Source: Meloidogyne chitwoodi
Lineage: Eukaryota; Nematoda; Chromadorea; Rhabditida; Meloidogynidae
NCBI GenBank assembly: GCA_015183035.1
Contig: JACZZP010000016.1
Location: 496,001-560,000 of the forward strand
Length of the DNA stretch: 64,000 bases
Direction of reading: 5' to 3'
Shown here: piece by piece, positions 36,052 through 47,233 of the stretch
How positions within the stretch are numbered: the stretch's first letter is position 1
Layout of the letters: each line of letters opens with the position of its first letter
Position numbers and translations under genes: made by a program
Notes under the pieces: model-generated
Database searches by the model: none
What the model was told of the DNA's origin: nothing
What the model saw: only the letters and a program-made list of their open reading frames with translations

Positions 36052-38274
36052 ATGATTCGTGAAGTAAACGAAACGAGTGCAATTTCTGCTTTTTGTATTG
36101 GCATAACACTTAATGGAATATTAATTTGGCTTATTATTAAAAAAAGTCCAAAAGAAATGCGTGTTTTTAGTCACATTTTGTTGCAAACATGTTGTGCTGA
36201 TTTAATTATGTTAATTATTAATGTTTCAGCACAACCGGTAATTATTATTTTATTATTATTATTTTTAATTTGTGTTTTTGAAAAGAAGTTAGTTGATTTT
36301 AGTGACTGTTGGTGTAGATTATGAAAGGGATGGGTATCGATCCCAATCCAGTTTCCCGTCTTTTTTTGGAGATTATGGGATAATTAGGTAGGGAATTCCC
36401 GATTTTCTCGGTGCGGGGGGTCTTACCGGTCAACTTCAATTCCCGTTTTCGGGTCCTAACATCGTGAAGAATATCTACTTAAATATACATTAGAAAAAGA
36501 ATATAAAGAGGCATGTGCCTAGTAAAAAAGTGCTGTTAGATTTTCCGTGAATTATACCCACTGACCTCTTTGTTTACCTTAGACAATTATTTTAAAATTT
36601 TTTTTACGTATTTTTAGAAGGAAATTAAAAATATTTATTTATTTTTCTCTTGTAGATTTATACATCAGATGAAGGTGTTGGAATTGTTGTATTAAATGGA
36701 CCAATGCGCCAAACAAGTTCTCTTCCACAAAACTTGATGCTTTTTATTTGGGATAATTGTTTTTTCTTTTCTTTTTTTGGATTTGCTACACAATTTGTTT
36801 ATCGTTATTTAATATTAAATAGGTAAATATATTATTTAAATAAAAATATTTATATAAATTTTGGCCCTATTCAAAAATTCAGTTTTTTAATTTCATTGGT
36901 CCAATGGAATTATTTAAACAAAAAATATATTTTTAAATAAATTTTTGGCATCTGCCTAATAGCTTTAAAACGAAATATTTATTTAATTTTCGAAAGAGTT
37001 TGCCGAGTTGAATTAGTGCTAAAATTAAATAGTAAAGACATAAAAGAGTACCAAAATATAAGCTATTAAAAATAAATAATATCATAGGAATGACTTTTAA
37101 AATATTTTAAAAATATTTAGAAATATAAATATAACTTCAATTCAATATTTTATTGCATTACTTTGTGTTCTCCTCCCAACCGATTTTGCTTTGGCTTCAG
37201 TGCTTTATTTTGCAGGAATGCCACAACCTGGACAAGATAAATGTTGTTCAAATATAAAAATATTACAATTATTAGAATGGGATAGTAATCCTGGAGATAA
37301 ATTTCAATTAGCACAGAGAGCGGTAATTTTAAAATTAATTAATTTTAATTAATTTTTAATTTTTAAGGGAGAATTTTATTCAATTGCTTGGCTAATTGTC
37401 ACTTTTTTTATTACAGCAGCCTATTCTACAATTTTTTTCTGTGCTTTTACTATACGTAAATTTGTTAAGGAACACATTAAAAATACAAAAACACGTGTTA
37501 GTGAAATTAATGATCAATTAACTTTAAATATGATAATACAGGTTTTAATTAATTAATTTAATTTAATTTTAATATTTTTATAGTCTTTATTGCCATTACT
37601 TGCAATTTTACCTGTTTGGATAACTTTAATTTCATCTATTTTTAATGTAACAGTTTCTAATGAAATAGTTTTACAAATTGTAAATTTTTTAATTTAATTT
37701 TTTAAGTTTAAAAATTAAAAAAAATATAATTTGGCATTATGAGAAAATTTGACATTTTGCCACATAACACAAATCGTCAGTAAAGCAGAGTTCTTTAATG
37801 AGAGCCAAGTTTAGAATGAAAAATTAAAATAAATAAATTTCATGTCCTACATTCTCCGCAGCGTGTAAAATAAAAAATTTTCCCTGGAGATTGACGATTT
37901 GTAAAGTGACAAAATGTCAAATTTTCCCAAAATATAACAATTTTTGTTTTTAAAAATATTAAAAAATATTTTTTAAATTAAAGACAATGTTAATTCGTTT
38001 ACCAATTCATTGGATTGCTGTATTAAATCCAATTGTAACAATTTTAACAGTCAAACATTACAAAAATGCTGTCCATTCACTCATAACAAAGGGCACTGCC
38101 ACTGTACATTCTGCTACTTCTGAACAAAATTTAAATAATATTACTAATATTTCAAAAAATAATCAAAATGGTAATGTAATTATTTACCATACTCCCCAAC
38201 AAAAAATGGTCCCAAAATCGCCGTTGGTTTGTCAAAATTCTAATTCCCCAGTAAATATACCTATTGTGTGTTAA
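36052..38274 (+). CDS. Srd-type serpentine chemoreceptor (7TM GPCR)
   Basis: Six exons: 36052-36237 (TM1 CIGITLNGILIWLII; KKSPKEMRVFSHILLQTCCADLI, TM2), 36656-36823 (GIVVLNGPMRQ, TM3 and FVYRYLILNR), and from about 37127 SIQYFIALLCVLLPTDFALA (TM4). The next contains GEFYSIAWLIVTFFITAAYS (TM5), then LLPLLAILPVWITLISSIF (TM6), and the last MLIRLPIHWIAVLNPIVTIL (TM7) with an Asn-rich tail ending IPIVC. The S/TP-x-EM-x2-(Y/F)S-x-(L/I)LLQ stretch and the YRYL motif after TM3 point to the Srd family. Expected in sensory cilia. Introns 1 and 5 each carry inserted repeat-like DNA. No disabling mutation seen. Confidence 0.7.
36325..36480. mobile_element. GC-richer repeat fragment in Srd intron 1
   Basis: Contains gggaattcccgattttctcgg and ttcccgttttcggg words, much like the palindromic cccgattcccgaaaatcggg family at 46105-46232 and inside the 62-bp element at 25175. 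No termini or target duplication identified. Confidence 0.35.
37741..37930. mobile_element. MITE-like inverted repeat in Srd intron 5
   Basis: gagaaaatttgacattttgc...cacaaatcgtcag on the left is matched in reverse by ttgacgatttgtaaagtgac and aaaatgtcaaattttccc on the right, giving arms of about 40 bp around a 100-bp centre. Target duplication not clear. Confidence 0.5.
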
Positions 38275-39324
38275 TAAATTAATTAATTTCTTTTTTTTAT
38301 AAATTTATTAATATTTAATTTAATAAATTTATTTTTCTTTGTCATATAAAATTTGATTTTTTAATTAATTATAATTATATATTTGTAATTATATTGTATA
38401 TTTTCTCTTAAATAAAATGTCATTAAATCTTTTCTTTACGGTTGATTTCTTCAGTAATATATTTTTTTAAAAACTAGCTATTTAATGTTAGATAAAAATT
38501 AACTGTTTATAAAATAGTTAAGTAAAAGACATATGAATAACAAAAGAATGAATAAAACAAGTTTATTAATTATTATTTTTAATGGCATAAAATATAAGAT
38601 TACCAAAGTTAGTTTCAGAGAACAAGTTACGGGACGGTATTTTACTTTATCGCGCTTCCGCAATCAGAGCTAAGTTAATTAAACTTTTAGTGTAATTAAT
38701 GTTGAATCAAATTCTTAAGATAAGAAATTTCAAAAAAGGTAAATATTTCTTCCCTTCCTTTTATCCCTTTTTTGCTAAAAAATATTCGAGAATTCTTTTA
38801 AAAAAATTCTTAGTACTGTCGAAACAATCAGAAAACAATGGAAAAATTAAAAATAGTTTACTGACGAAATCGTCCTCTATAAATTCATCAAAAGTTTTAA
38901 ATTTCAAAATTTAAAAAAAATAAATAAAATGAATGACTAATTTAAAAATTAAATTAATTTTCCAAAACTTTGGCCAAATAAAAAATCTCATCTCAATTGG
39001 CAGTTTTTTATTTATTCAGCTTTTACCAAAAGCTTTATCTATTATTACTCACTCAACATTTTTTTTTAAATTTCTCAATAAAATAAATATTAAATTAAAT
39101 CACCAGTCAATTTATTTTTTTATAGACTTTCTTTTTTTTAAATAAATATTTTTTAAATATTTATTTTGAAATAATCATCAAAATAAAATGTAAATAAATC
39201 CAATTTTAGAGGTAAATTATTGAAGGAATTTTATATAAATAAAAGGGATTGAAAAAAGGATTTTATTTTTATTTTTAAAATTAAATTAAATATTTAAAAA
39301 TAATTATTTTTAAATTTAAAAAAA
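38275..39324. other. Intergenic between Srd receptor and acidic secreted protein
   Basis: 38585-38690 is GC-richer without coding sense. Two adjoining frames of about 70 codons at 38699-39145 have no homology that I recognise and are not called. Confidence 0.3.
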
Positions 39325-41051
39325 ATGTTTTTAAAGTCCTTAATTTTGTCTTTATTAATTTTAAAAATAATTGCTGAAAATGATTCAAATAGTAAAAGCA
39401 ATGATAATTCAAAAAGTGACTCTAATGAACCTGATAATGCTTTACAAGTAAATTAAATAATTTTAAATATTTATTAAAGTATCAAGTCTTTTCAGGTATA
39501 AAAAAGCGAAAAACATTTTTTTAAAATTTTCTAGGCTAAATAAAGAAAAATTAGTACATGCCCGATTCAACTCAATTTTAAATTTTTTTTTAAATATTTT
39601 TTTTTTTTCCTTAAAAAATAATTTTAATAAATAAAAAAAATTCAAAAATTTCCTCTAAAATTTTATTTAAAACCTAAACATTTATTATTAATTTAAATTA
39701 ATTAATTAAATAAAAAACAGTCAGACAATGGGCAACAACTTTTAAATTCTTTTTCAAATCAAAATATTCAGGATTATCCAAAAGATGAATTAAATGTTTC
39801 TTCCATTTCTGAAAATACAGAAAATGAGGAGGATAATTTAAAAAATAATAATAATTATACAACAGAACAAACAAACAAAGAAGAAAATGAGGAAGAAGAA
39901 AATGAAGGGAAAGGAGCATCTGTTGGTTATGATAATTTTGAAAATAATAATAATAATAATTATGATGATGAAGATAATATTAATTATTTAAATAATACAA
40001 GTACAAATAATTATAATAATAATGAAAATAATAATAATAATGATTATTCTGATCAAGAAGGACAATCTTGTGTTTATGAGGTTAGAATAATATTTAATAT
40101 TTATTTATTTATTTTTTTTAAATTAAAAAATTTTTTTAAATTAATTATTTAATTTAAAGAAATAATTTAAATAATTAATTAATTAAAAAATACATATATT
40201 TATTTTTAATTAATTTTTATGAAATTTAATAAAAGTTTTTGTGGGATAATCCTTCTCACATTCGGATTATTCCGACATTTTTCTAATCCAAATATAATTG
40301 TTAATTTTTAAACTCTTTATCGGACTGGTATCTAGTTTTTGTTGAAATTCAAAAATCCTCCGATTCAGATTTTTGGCTGTGATCGGAGGATTTTGCACTG
40401 AAACCTTAAAATAAAAAACATTTAAATTTATTATTTAAAATATATTTTAAATAATAAATTTTATACAATTAATTCTTAATAAAGCTAATACCTTTACTAA
40501 TAAAAAAATTAATTAATTTAAAAAAAAAAGGATGGAATAATAACTGAAAATGGAAATCAACGCAATCTAACAACTTCTCAACAACAACAAATTGAAGATT
40601 ATCTTAATAAAATGAGACAATATGAACAACAAATGTTAAAAGAAAGTGCCAATTTTATGCAAAATATGGCTCAGTTTGTAATGAGTCAATTTAAAAATTT
40701 TTTTGGGTGAAAATTAATTTAAAATTTAATTTAGTTAAAATTAATTGCCTAAAAATATTAATTTAAAAAAAAATTAATTTTTTTGGAATATTTTAAAATT
40801 TTAAGAGATTTAATATTATTTTTTTACTAATTTTAATTAAAATAAAATATGTTTAGATTTAATAAAAAAAATATTTTTTATTTAAAAGCTCTTCTTTCTC
40901 TTCTTCAAATGGAATTAATAAATTAGAAAAAAAGGTGGAAGCCTCAGAACCTCCAAATATTCCTTGCTTTTGCAATAATTGTGATAATATGACATTTATT
41001 CAAAATAAAAAAAATAAAAAAGAATTGAAATTTAAAAATTCTTTTAATTAA
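39325..41051 (+). CDS. Secreted acidic Asn-rich protein with pepsin-inhibitor-3-like segment
   Basis: Exon 1 (39325-39447) gives the signal peptide MFLKSLILSLLILKIIAE and a Ser/Asp/Asn stretch. Exon 2 (39721-40080) is very rich in Asn, Glu and Asp (poly-Asn runs) and ends QEGQSCVYE. Exon 3 (from 40531) continues DGIITENGNQRNLTTSQQQQ and a helical QIEDYLNKMRQYEQQM stretch. The CVYEDGIITENG-x-QR-x-LT...IEDY pattern resembles the nematode pepsin-inhibitor-3-like domain. A last exon (from about 40889) has PCFCNNC and ends KNSFN. If intron 3 is not removed, a stop follows FFG at about 40708-40710. Probable secreted protein; protease inhibition is inferred from the weak motif. Confidence 0.5.
40230..40400. 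mobile_element. Hairpin-rich segment in intron
   Basis: aaaatcctccgattcagatttttggctgtgatcggaggatttt (40350-40392) is a strong hairpin; nearby ggataatcc...cggattattcc is a second inverted pair. Likely a MITE remnant within intron 2 of the acidic secreted protein gene. Confidence 0.35.
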
Positions 41052-41499
41052 AAATAAATTAAAATTAAATATTAATTTGTAATTTTTTTTTAATATTTTT
41101 TTAATCTATATTTTTCTGTCTGATAATATTTTTATAAAATATTATTTTCTTATTTTAATTTGAATTTTTTTAATTTAAATAAAAAATGAATAAATTTAAA
41201 ATAAATATTATTTTTTATTTAATTTATTAAGTAATTAAATTATTTTAGAGACTTTAACCAAAAAAGTAAAAAATATTTTAAAATTTTTTTAATTTTTGGG
41301 AAGATTTCTAGCTTTCTTTGAGAAAATTCTTTTTTTTAGAATATTTCTTTAATTAAAAATAGCTTATAAAAATTTTTCTTGAATGGAAGAAAAATAATTT
41401 TGATGAAAATTTGTATTATCTTTATTTATTCAACATTTTTAAAAAATAAAAAAAGTTTAATTTAAATTAATTTAAATTATTAATATTTTTTATTCTCTT
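41052..41499. other. AT-rich intergenic
   Basis: Nothing recognised. Confidence 0.4.
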
Positions 41500-41766
41500 C
41501 TATATTAGCATCATTGGCGGAGGTTTTCCTCTAGGATTATGTATTGGAGGTTTCTGATGAGAAGGATGATAATCTAAATTATAATTATTTTCTTCATCTA
41601 ATAACAAATTTTGAGTTGTTTCTCCTCCTTTATTTAAAGGATTATGAATTGGAGGTTTGCCTTGAGGAGGATCATAATCATTTCCAGTAATTAAATTTGT
41701 ATTAAAAATTAATAGAATTCCAATAATTGAAAGAAAAATAAAAGTAAAATTAATAATAAATTTCAT
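41500..41766 (-). CDS. Secreted two-motif DY...HN peptide precursor (PSY-like)
   Basis: One exon, 88 residues. MKFIINFTFIFLSIIGILLI is a signal peptide, with likely cleavage after about residue 28 (LITG). The first motif directly follows: NDYDPPQGKPPIHNPLNKGG (DY at 30-31, HN at 41-42). An acidic, Asn-rich linker (LLLDEENNYN) leads to the second motif LDYHPSHQKPPIHNPRGKPP (DY 65-66, HN 76-77). Both motifs share KPPIHNP, and both keep eleven positions from D to H, as in precursors 1 and 2. DY-x-PP and HNP resemble RaxX and PSY sulfopeptides more closely than the short precursors do. Two copies in one precursor suggest processing into two peptides. Function inferred. Confidence 0.65.
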   Translation of the reverse strand: MKFIINFTFIFLSIIGILLIFNTNLITGNDYDPPQGKPPIHNPLNKGGETTQNLLLDEENNYNLDYHPSHQKPPIHNPRGKPPPMMLI

Positions 41767-42530
41767 TTTTTTAATCTTAAGAAGAAAAATTAATTTTAAT
41801 TAATTATTAAGGGATTGTTTAAAAATTATTAAAGAAAATACTTTAATAAAAAGAATATTTTTTTAATTTTTTTAAGAAATATTATGGAAAATTAATTTAA
41901 ATTTTATTTTTTTAAGCCTTTCAAAAAATGGCAAAAAGTCTTTTTTAGCATTTAATTTAGTTATAAAAATAATAATTTTAAAATTATTATTTTTAGAATA
42001 TTTTGAAAATAAAATGTTTATTTTCTTAGTTTTGGGGTATTTTTATATTAAATATTTATTTTTTATTATTTTGATTTTTGATTTATTAAAAAATATATTT
42101 TTAGAATATTTTAATAATATAATTTAATATTTTAGTTAAAAAGGGGAATTTACATAATATTTCTTCTTTTATTATTTTTAAAAAATCACAAGTTTTTTTG
42201 GTGTTAAAATAAATTATTTAAAATAAATAAATAATATATTTTTGTGTGTTTTGCTTTTTTAAAATTATACAAACTTTTAAAAATAATAAACAATTTTTCT
42301 AATAAAAAAACTTTTTTTATTATTATTTATTTTAGCATTTGTTTAAATTGTGTTAAAGAATATTTTTAAATAAAATCGTAAAATAAAATTTTATTTTAAT
42401 ATTTTTACTAATATTTACTATTTACTTATTTAAAAAAAAAGTAAATAAAAAATTTAGGGAAACCCTCAAAAATATGTTTTTTTAATTTATAAATTATTAT
42501 TTTTTAAATTAAATTTTTTTTAATTAAAAA
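41767..42530. other. AT-rich intergenic
   Basis: Nothing recognised up to the duplicated tRNA segment that begins near 42515. Confidence 0.4.
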
Positions 42531-42603
42531 TTTCCCTGTTTAGATTCAAACCAACGACGTTCCGTTTACAAGGCAGACGCTCAAACCACTGAACTACAAG
42601 GGC
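42531..42603 (-). pseudogene. tRNA-Thr (TGT) pseudogene
   Basis: Clearly derived from the tRNA-Thr at 31492-31564: GCCCTTGTAGTTCAGTGG start and CTTGTAA anticodon loop are kept. The B-box has decayed to GGTTTGAATCT, and the 3' acceptor strand no longer pairs (CAGGGAA against GCCCTTG). It sits head to head with the intact copy at 42788, mirroring the pair at 31.5-31.8 kb. Confidence 0.85.
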
Positions 42604-42787
42604 TAATTTAATATGTTTCATTTAATTAAATATATTAAATATTTCTTTTTAAATAAAAATTTTAATTTTCACTAAAAACCTGTTTATTTAAATTCTCACA
42701 AATTTATTTGTTTTTTAAAAAAGAAAAGAGCATTTTCTCTATTTTAAATGAGAAACTAATAGAAATAAAAGTTGATATCTGACAGTT

Positions 42788-42860
42788 GCCCTTGTAGCTC
42801 AGTGGTTAGAGCGTCTGTCTTGTAAACAGAAGGTCGATGGTTCGAATCCATTCTGGGGCA
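42788..42860 (+). tRNA. tRNA-Thr (TGT)
   Basis: Identical over all 73 bases to the genes at 31492 and 31757, with the same downstream T-rich terminator. About 120 bases upstream (42660-42787) also match the upstream flank of the 31757 gene. Confidence 0.95.
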
Positions 42861-43302
42861 ATTCTTTTTTTAAACAATTTTAAAAATATTATAAATCTTT
42901 TTTAATTTTAAATTTAATTTATATTTTTTAATTTATGAATAAATACAAAGATTCTTATTAATTCTAATTTAATATTTATTTATTTATTTATGCGAACATT
43001 ATGCAATTTTAAAAACTAAATTATAAAAATTAAAATTATTTACAAATTTAAAATAAAAAAAGTAAATGGGCTAATAAAGAACAAATTAATATATAAATGA
43101 AGAACAGAGCACAGGCAACGTCAGTTTAGAATAGAAATTAATTTTTTTTAAATAAATTAATTCCAAAATCTACTGCGGCAATTCTCTTTTTAATTAAAAG
43201 AATATCACTCAATTTAATTTATTTATTTGTTTCTAAATTTTTGAATTATTTTTCTAATTTATTTTTTGCATGTATATATTTTTGTTCGCATATTCTTTCA
43301 AA
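42861..43302. other. Intergenic with possible tRNA-flank remnant
   Basis: 43080-43200 contains gggctaataaag and later aaatctactgcggcaattctcttttt, faintly like the two ends of the tRNA-Thr pair; heavily decayed if related. Confidence 0.25.
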
Positions 43303-45016
43303 TTATTTTTTATAAAATTTCATCATTTTGTCTTCTGGTAAAATATTTTCAAAAAGTTTTTGAAGTAATTCAGAATTTTGAAGAAAATCGTGTTTCTCAA
43401 CGGCAGACAGACGTTTTAACATTTTGTAATTTTTTGACAAATTGTCATCTTTGAAATTATCAACAAAATTGAGAATATAATTGACACGATACAAAACTTT
43501 AATATTTTTTAATTAATTAAAATTAGAATATTAAAAAAAAAAATAAATAAAAATTAAATAATTTACCCAAATCTGCAATTTCGATACGAGAAGAAATTTT
43601 CTCAAAAAATTCCTTGTTGCCTTGTTCAATAAATTTATTTTTGTTTTTCTCAAGAAAATGGTCCGTTTTATGAATTATATTTAATAATTTATTAACTTGG
43701 ATATCTACCGAGTCTTTTGATTTCTAAAAATTAAATTTATTAATTATAGTCTAAATATTTTTTTTTAATTTATTTTAGCTCCAGAAAAATAGATAAAATT
43801 AAAAAAATTTTTTTAATATTTTTACCTCAATTTTAAGTAAATTCCAAAGTGGTATTTTAATTTCCCCTTCCCTAAAATACTCAATAAAATTAAATTTATT
43901 TTTCTCCCCTTCTTTTTCAATTTTTCTAAAAACCATTTCAACATCAAAAACAATAGGTATTACAGTTAATATTTGATAACATTCATGTAATCCAATTAAT
44001 AAATTAGCAGCATTTTCCAAATTTTCTGTTGAATCTCTTTCTTTTTCATTTAATGCCATTAAAAGATGAGAAACATTTAATAAATTAATTTGATCATCTT
44101 TGGGGACATCTACAGTATATTCTTTGCGAATAACGCGTGTTATAATACCTCGATCATTGAATTCATTTTTTAATTTGGCAATCTATAATAAATATATTTT
44201 TTTAATTAAAAATTTAATTTTCTTTAATTTATTATTTTGTGATTTTAAATTATGTAGTGGGAGGAGGGTAAGACTCCTTCCAGCCTTATTTAAAAAAATA
44301 AAATAAAATAAAAAAATAAATTATATTAAAAAAATAAATTAATTTATAAAAGCCCAATTAATTTAAATTATAAAAAATATTAAATTAATTATAACAAATT
44401 ATTTATCTATTTTTCTAAATAATTATTTACCTCATAGTATTGCTTAATTTTTTTAGCAAGTTTGCCACTTTTATTATAAAACATTGGGTCAGTTTCTCTT
44501 TCAACAATTGGTGTTTTTTGTTTAATTTGTCCATTTATTCCTTTTAATTTTTTATTTTTTAATTCTAATTCATTCATATATTCTTCATATTTTGTTAATT
44601 CTTTATTGCCCACATCCACTTCTTTTGTTTCTTTATTCTCCAAATAATTGAGATCATTTTGTTTGACAATCTTGAACTCTTGTTCTGTCGTTAGAGGTGA
44701 TGCTTCTGAGATTCTATAAGCATTTGTATTTTTAGCTTTGAGATTTTTTGAATTATTAAGACAAGCAGTAGGGAAGGACACACTCCCCGGATTTAATTGT
44801 TTAAAGCCATTACCACCTCCACTCATTTTTAACTTATTTTCTATAGTTGATGAACGACCAGAACAGCCTATATTTTAAATTTAAAAATTAAAGAAAAATA
44901 AATAATAAATAATTTAATTGACTTGGATGCATGGACAACATTGCAGCCACTTGACGATTGTAAAGCAACACAATTGCTTCAAGAAATATTAACATTAATC
45001 CAAATGATTTTAACAT
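43303..45016 (-). CDS. Secreted protein of unknown function
   Basis: ATG 45014-45016 begins MLKSFGLMLIFLEAIVLLYN, a signal peptide, followed by RQVAAMLSMHPS. Later exons read SCSGRSSTIENKLKMSGGGN with a charged stretch (KELTKYEEYMNELELKNKKL), then IAKLKNEFNDRGIITRVIRK, NLENAANLLIGLHECYQILT and FNFIEYFREGEIKIPLWNLL. An exon of predicted helices (VNKLLNIIHKTDHFLEKN) follows, and the last, VNYILNFVDNFKDDNLSKNY, ends MKFYKK-stop at 43303. All joins hold frame. Mostly helical and charged with few cysteines. I do not recognise a family. Likely extracellular; it could be an effector or pseudocoelomic protein. Confidence 0.6.
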
Positions 45017-45850
45017 TGTTTTAAATTTATTAAATTTAATTTTTTAGTGGTTTGTTTAATTAATTAATTTATTTAATATTTTATTTTGCCTCTTATAAAG
45101 CCTAGACGATTGGCAGTAAAGTGCAAATTGACAAACAAATATTTCTAAAATATTTATTATGAAATTAATTTTAAAAATGAAATGATGATGCCATGATTTA
45201 ATAAAAAATATAAAATATTTCTTTATAAAAAATTTAATAAGAATTAGGAAATATTTTTGTTTTTTTTATTTATTTTTAACTTTAAAAAATTTAAAGATTA
45301 CCAATATTTTTTTAATTATATTAAAATTGTTTTGAACAAAAATTTGAAACAAAAAAATTAAATATTAAGCTCTTAAAAGGCAAAACAATTGAAGAAAATT
45401 GATATTTTTCTTAAAACAATTTTCTGATCATTTTAACTAACAATAAGACGATATCTGCCTGAATTTATCTAAAGAAACGTTCCCATATAATAATACTATT
45501 TTTAATTTTATTTTTAAAGTCTTTTTCTTTATTTATTTTCATAATTTGATCAATTTATTTAAAAATATTTTTTTTTAATTTCACAATTTTTTCCGATTTT
45601 TTATAAAGTGTATTATAGTGCATATTTTCACGTGAAAAATTTTTTTGCACTAATATAACAACTTCCAATGTGTGGAAAATATATTAGAATCTCATTCTTG
45701 TTAAATTTATTTTTCTTGCGTTTTGAGTTTTATAAATTTTAGAAGCAAAAAGACAAGTCAAAATTTCACCTGCGTCATTAAATATGAGAATTTTTATCAA
45801 CTGATTATCATAAAATTTCAAAATTTTTCGCCGCGGAGCTAAAAAATGTG
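45017..45850. other. AT-rich intergenic
   Basis: Nothing recognised. Confidence 0.35.
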
Positions 45851-45869
45851 AATTAGACACTTATACTTA

Positions 45870-46254
45870 GTAGGGATTGGAATTTTAAAAATCTTGATCT
45901 GGACACTGAATTTTGATTTATTTTATAGACCTGGCCCGATCCAAGATCTGGCTTCAGAAAAATCAGTTCCAGAAAAATTTCAGAATACCAGAAACTTCCT
46001 GGATCTTGAATCTGGATACAATAAAAATCCAGAACTTCCATTCCAACTTTGGAACAAGAGCCAGCCGATTTTTTTTTAATTTTTTGGTTGTGAGAAAATT
46101 TTCGATTTTACCGATTCCCGATTCCCGAAAATCGGGAATTCCCGACGATTTTTGAGTCGGGAATTCCCGATTCACGAAAATCGTGAATGGAAAAATTTCG
46201 GGAATTCCCGATTCCCGAAAATCGGGAATTGGTTTTTTGCTGGCAGGATCCCTG
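45870..46254. mobile_element. Palindrome-rich element remnant
   Basis: 45900-46065 iterates ccagaa/ttctgg-type words. 46105-46232 iterates cccgattcccgaaaatcgggaattcccg, a nested palindrome family. It ends GGCAGGATCCCTG at 46254, an end related to that of the 62-bp element at 25175-25236. The left terminus and target duplication were not found. Confidence 0.4.
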
Positions 46255-46380
46255 GTCTGTTGACTAGACCATTAAAGGTGTCTATAAAAGACCACCACTC
46301 ATATACAACAATAAGGCAATAAAGAAGAAGAAAAAATTTGAAAATGTGATAGCAAAACCACGAGGCTATCACATTCATTC
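46255..46380 (+). mobile_element. LTR-like fragment, second copy
   Basis: GACTAGACCATTAAAGGTGTC, TATAAAAGACC and TCATATACAACAATAAGGC match the minus strand of 7497-7570. A TATA-box-like CTATAAAAG and a following AATAAAG make an LTR promoter/polyA region plausible. No retroelement genes nearby. Confidence 0.3.
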
Positions 46381-46530
46381 GCACATGAATATATCAATTG
46401 AAGAAGAAAGATATAATATGGCATATTCTTGTTCATTTAATTATTTACATGTCTCTAAATTATTAATTCTTTATATTCCATTTTTACTATAAATTTTTAT
46501 ATTTGAAGTTTGAGTGTATATACACCGCAG

Positions 46531-46867
46531 CAGTGATCGGAAAGTTCCAAAATTTCTACGGAACTAGTTCCAGTTCCGGAACTTGTTTTTAAATTTTTGC
46601 AGTTCCAGTTCCAGTTCCGGAACTGCATTTTTAATTTTCATAGTTCCAGTTCCAGTTCCGGAACTTTTGTGGGGTAAAGAACTAGTTCCGGGCCAGTTCC
46701 AGTTCCGGAACTAGTTCCAGAACCAGTTCCAGTTCCAAAAATTTGGTAGTTCCATAGTTCCAGTTCCAAACCAGTTCCAGAAATATGGTAGTTCCATAGT
46801 TCCAGTTCCGGAACTGGAACTGGAACTGCATAGTTCCGGAACTGGAACTGGAACTTTCCGATCACTG
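46531..46867. mobile_element. 337-bp hAT-like MITE built of AGTTCC/GGAACT words, perfect 8-bp TSD
   Basis: Perfect 18-bp inverted ends, CAGTGATCGGAAAGTTCC at both sides. Flanked by caccgcag at 46523-46530 and 46868-46875. The interior is almost entirely iterations of CAGTTCCGGAACT in both orientations, giving many nested hairpins. No coding capacity; an open frame on the minus strand is repeat-driven. Confidence 0.8.
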
Positions 46868-46899
46868 CACCGCAGATCCATCGTGCGCCAGCAATTATA

Positions 46900-47145
46900 A
46901 CAATTGAAAGATTAGATACTTTTGGGTGATTATTTACCATTGAATAGAGCAAAATATTCGCTACAAAATATTATAAAACCAGAATTTTTTGGAAAATAGG
47001 GAAAAAAGTTATAGTCAAAAAACCTAAAAAAAATAATCGAATTGAAAACCTGCGGTTTTTTGACTATAACTTTTAATCAATTTTTCCAAATATTCTGATT
47101 TTTTAATATTCTGTAGAAAATATTCTATGCTTTATCCAAAAGTAT
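46900..47145. repeat. Dispersed inverted repeat, copy 1
   Basis: gttatagtcaaaaaacc (about 47010) and ggttttttgactataac (47054-47070) are inverted arms. The surrounding text (ctttatccaaaagtataaa, agcaattataacaattgaaag) reappears at 49240-49410 inside the next gene. Confidence 0.5.
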
Positions 47146-47233
47146 AAAAGCAAATAAATTTTTACATTTTTTAATAATTAAACTTAATTCTTTATTCTTT
47201 AAATTGTTAATATTTTATTTAAAAATTAAGAAA

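Noticed and set aside
38699..39145. Two adjoining frames of about 70 codons
   Set aside because: AT-rich chance frames with no homology, signal peptide or splice logic that I could see.
45853..46384. Several overlapping short frames on both strands
   Set aside because: All fall in the palindrome-rich remnant and LTR-like fragment; mutually incompatible.
46638..46952. 104-codon frame rich in VPVPELEL
   Set aside because: Reads through the AGTTCC/GGAACT MITE; repeat artefact.
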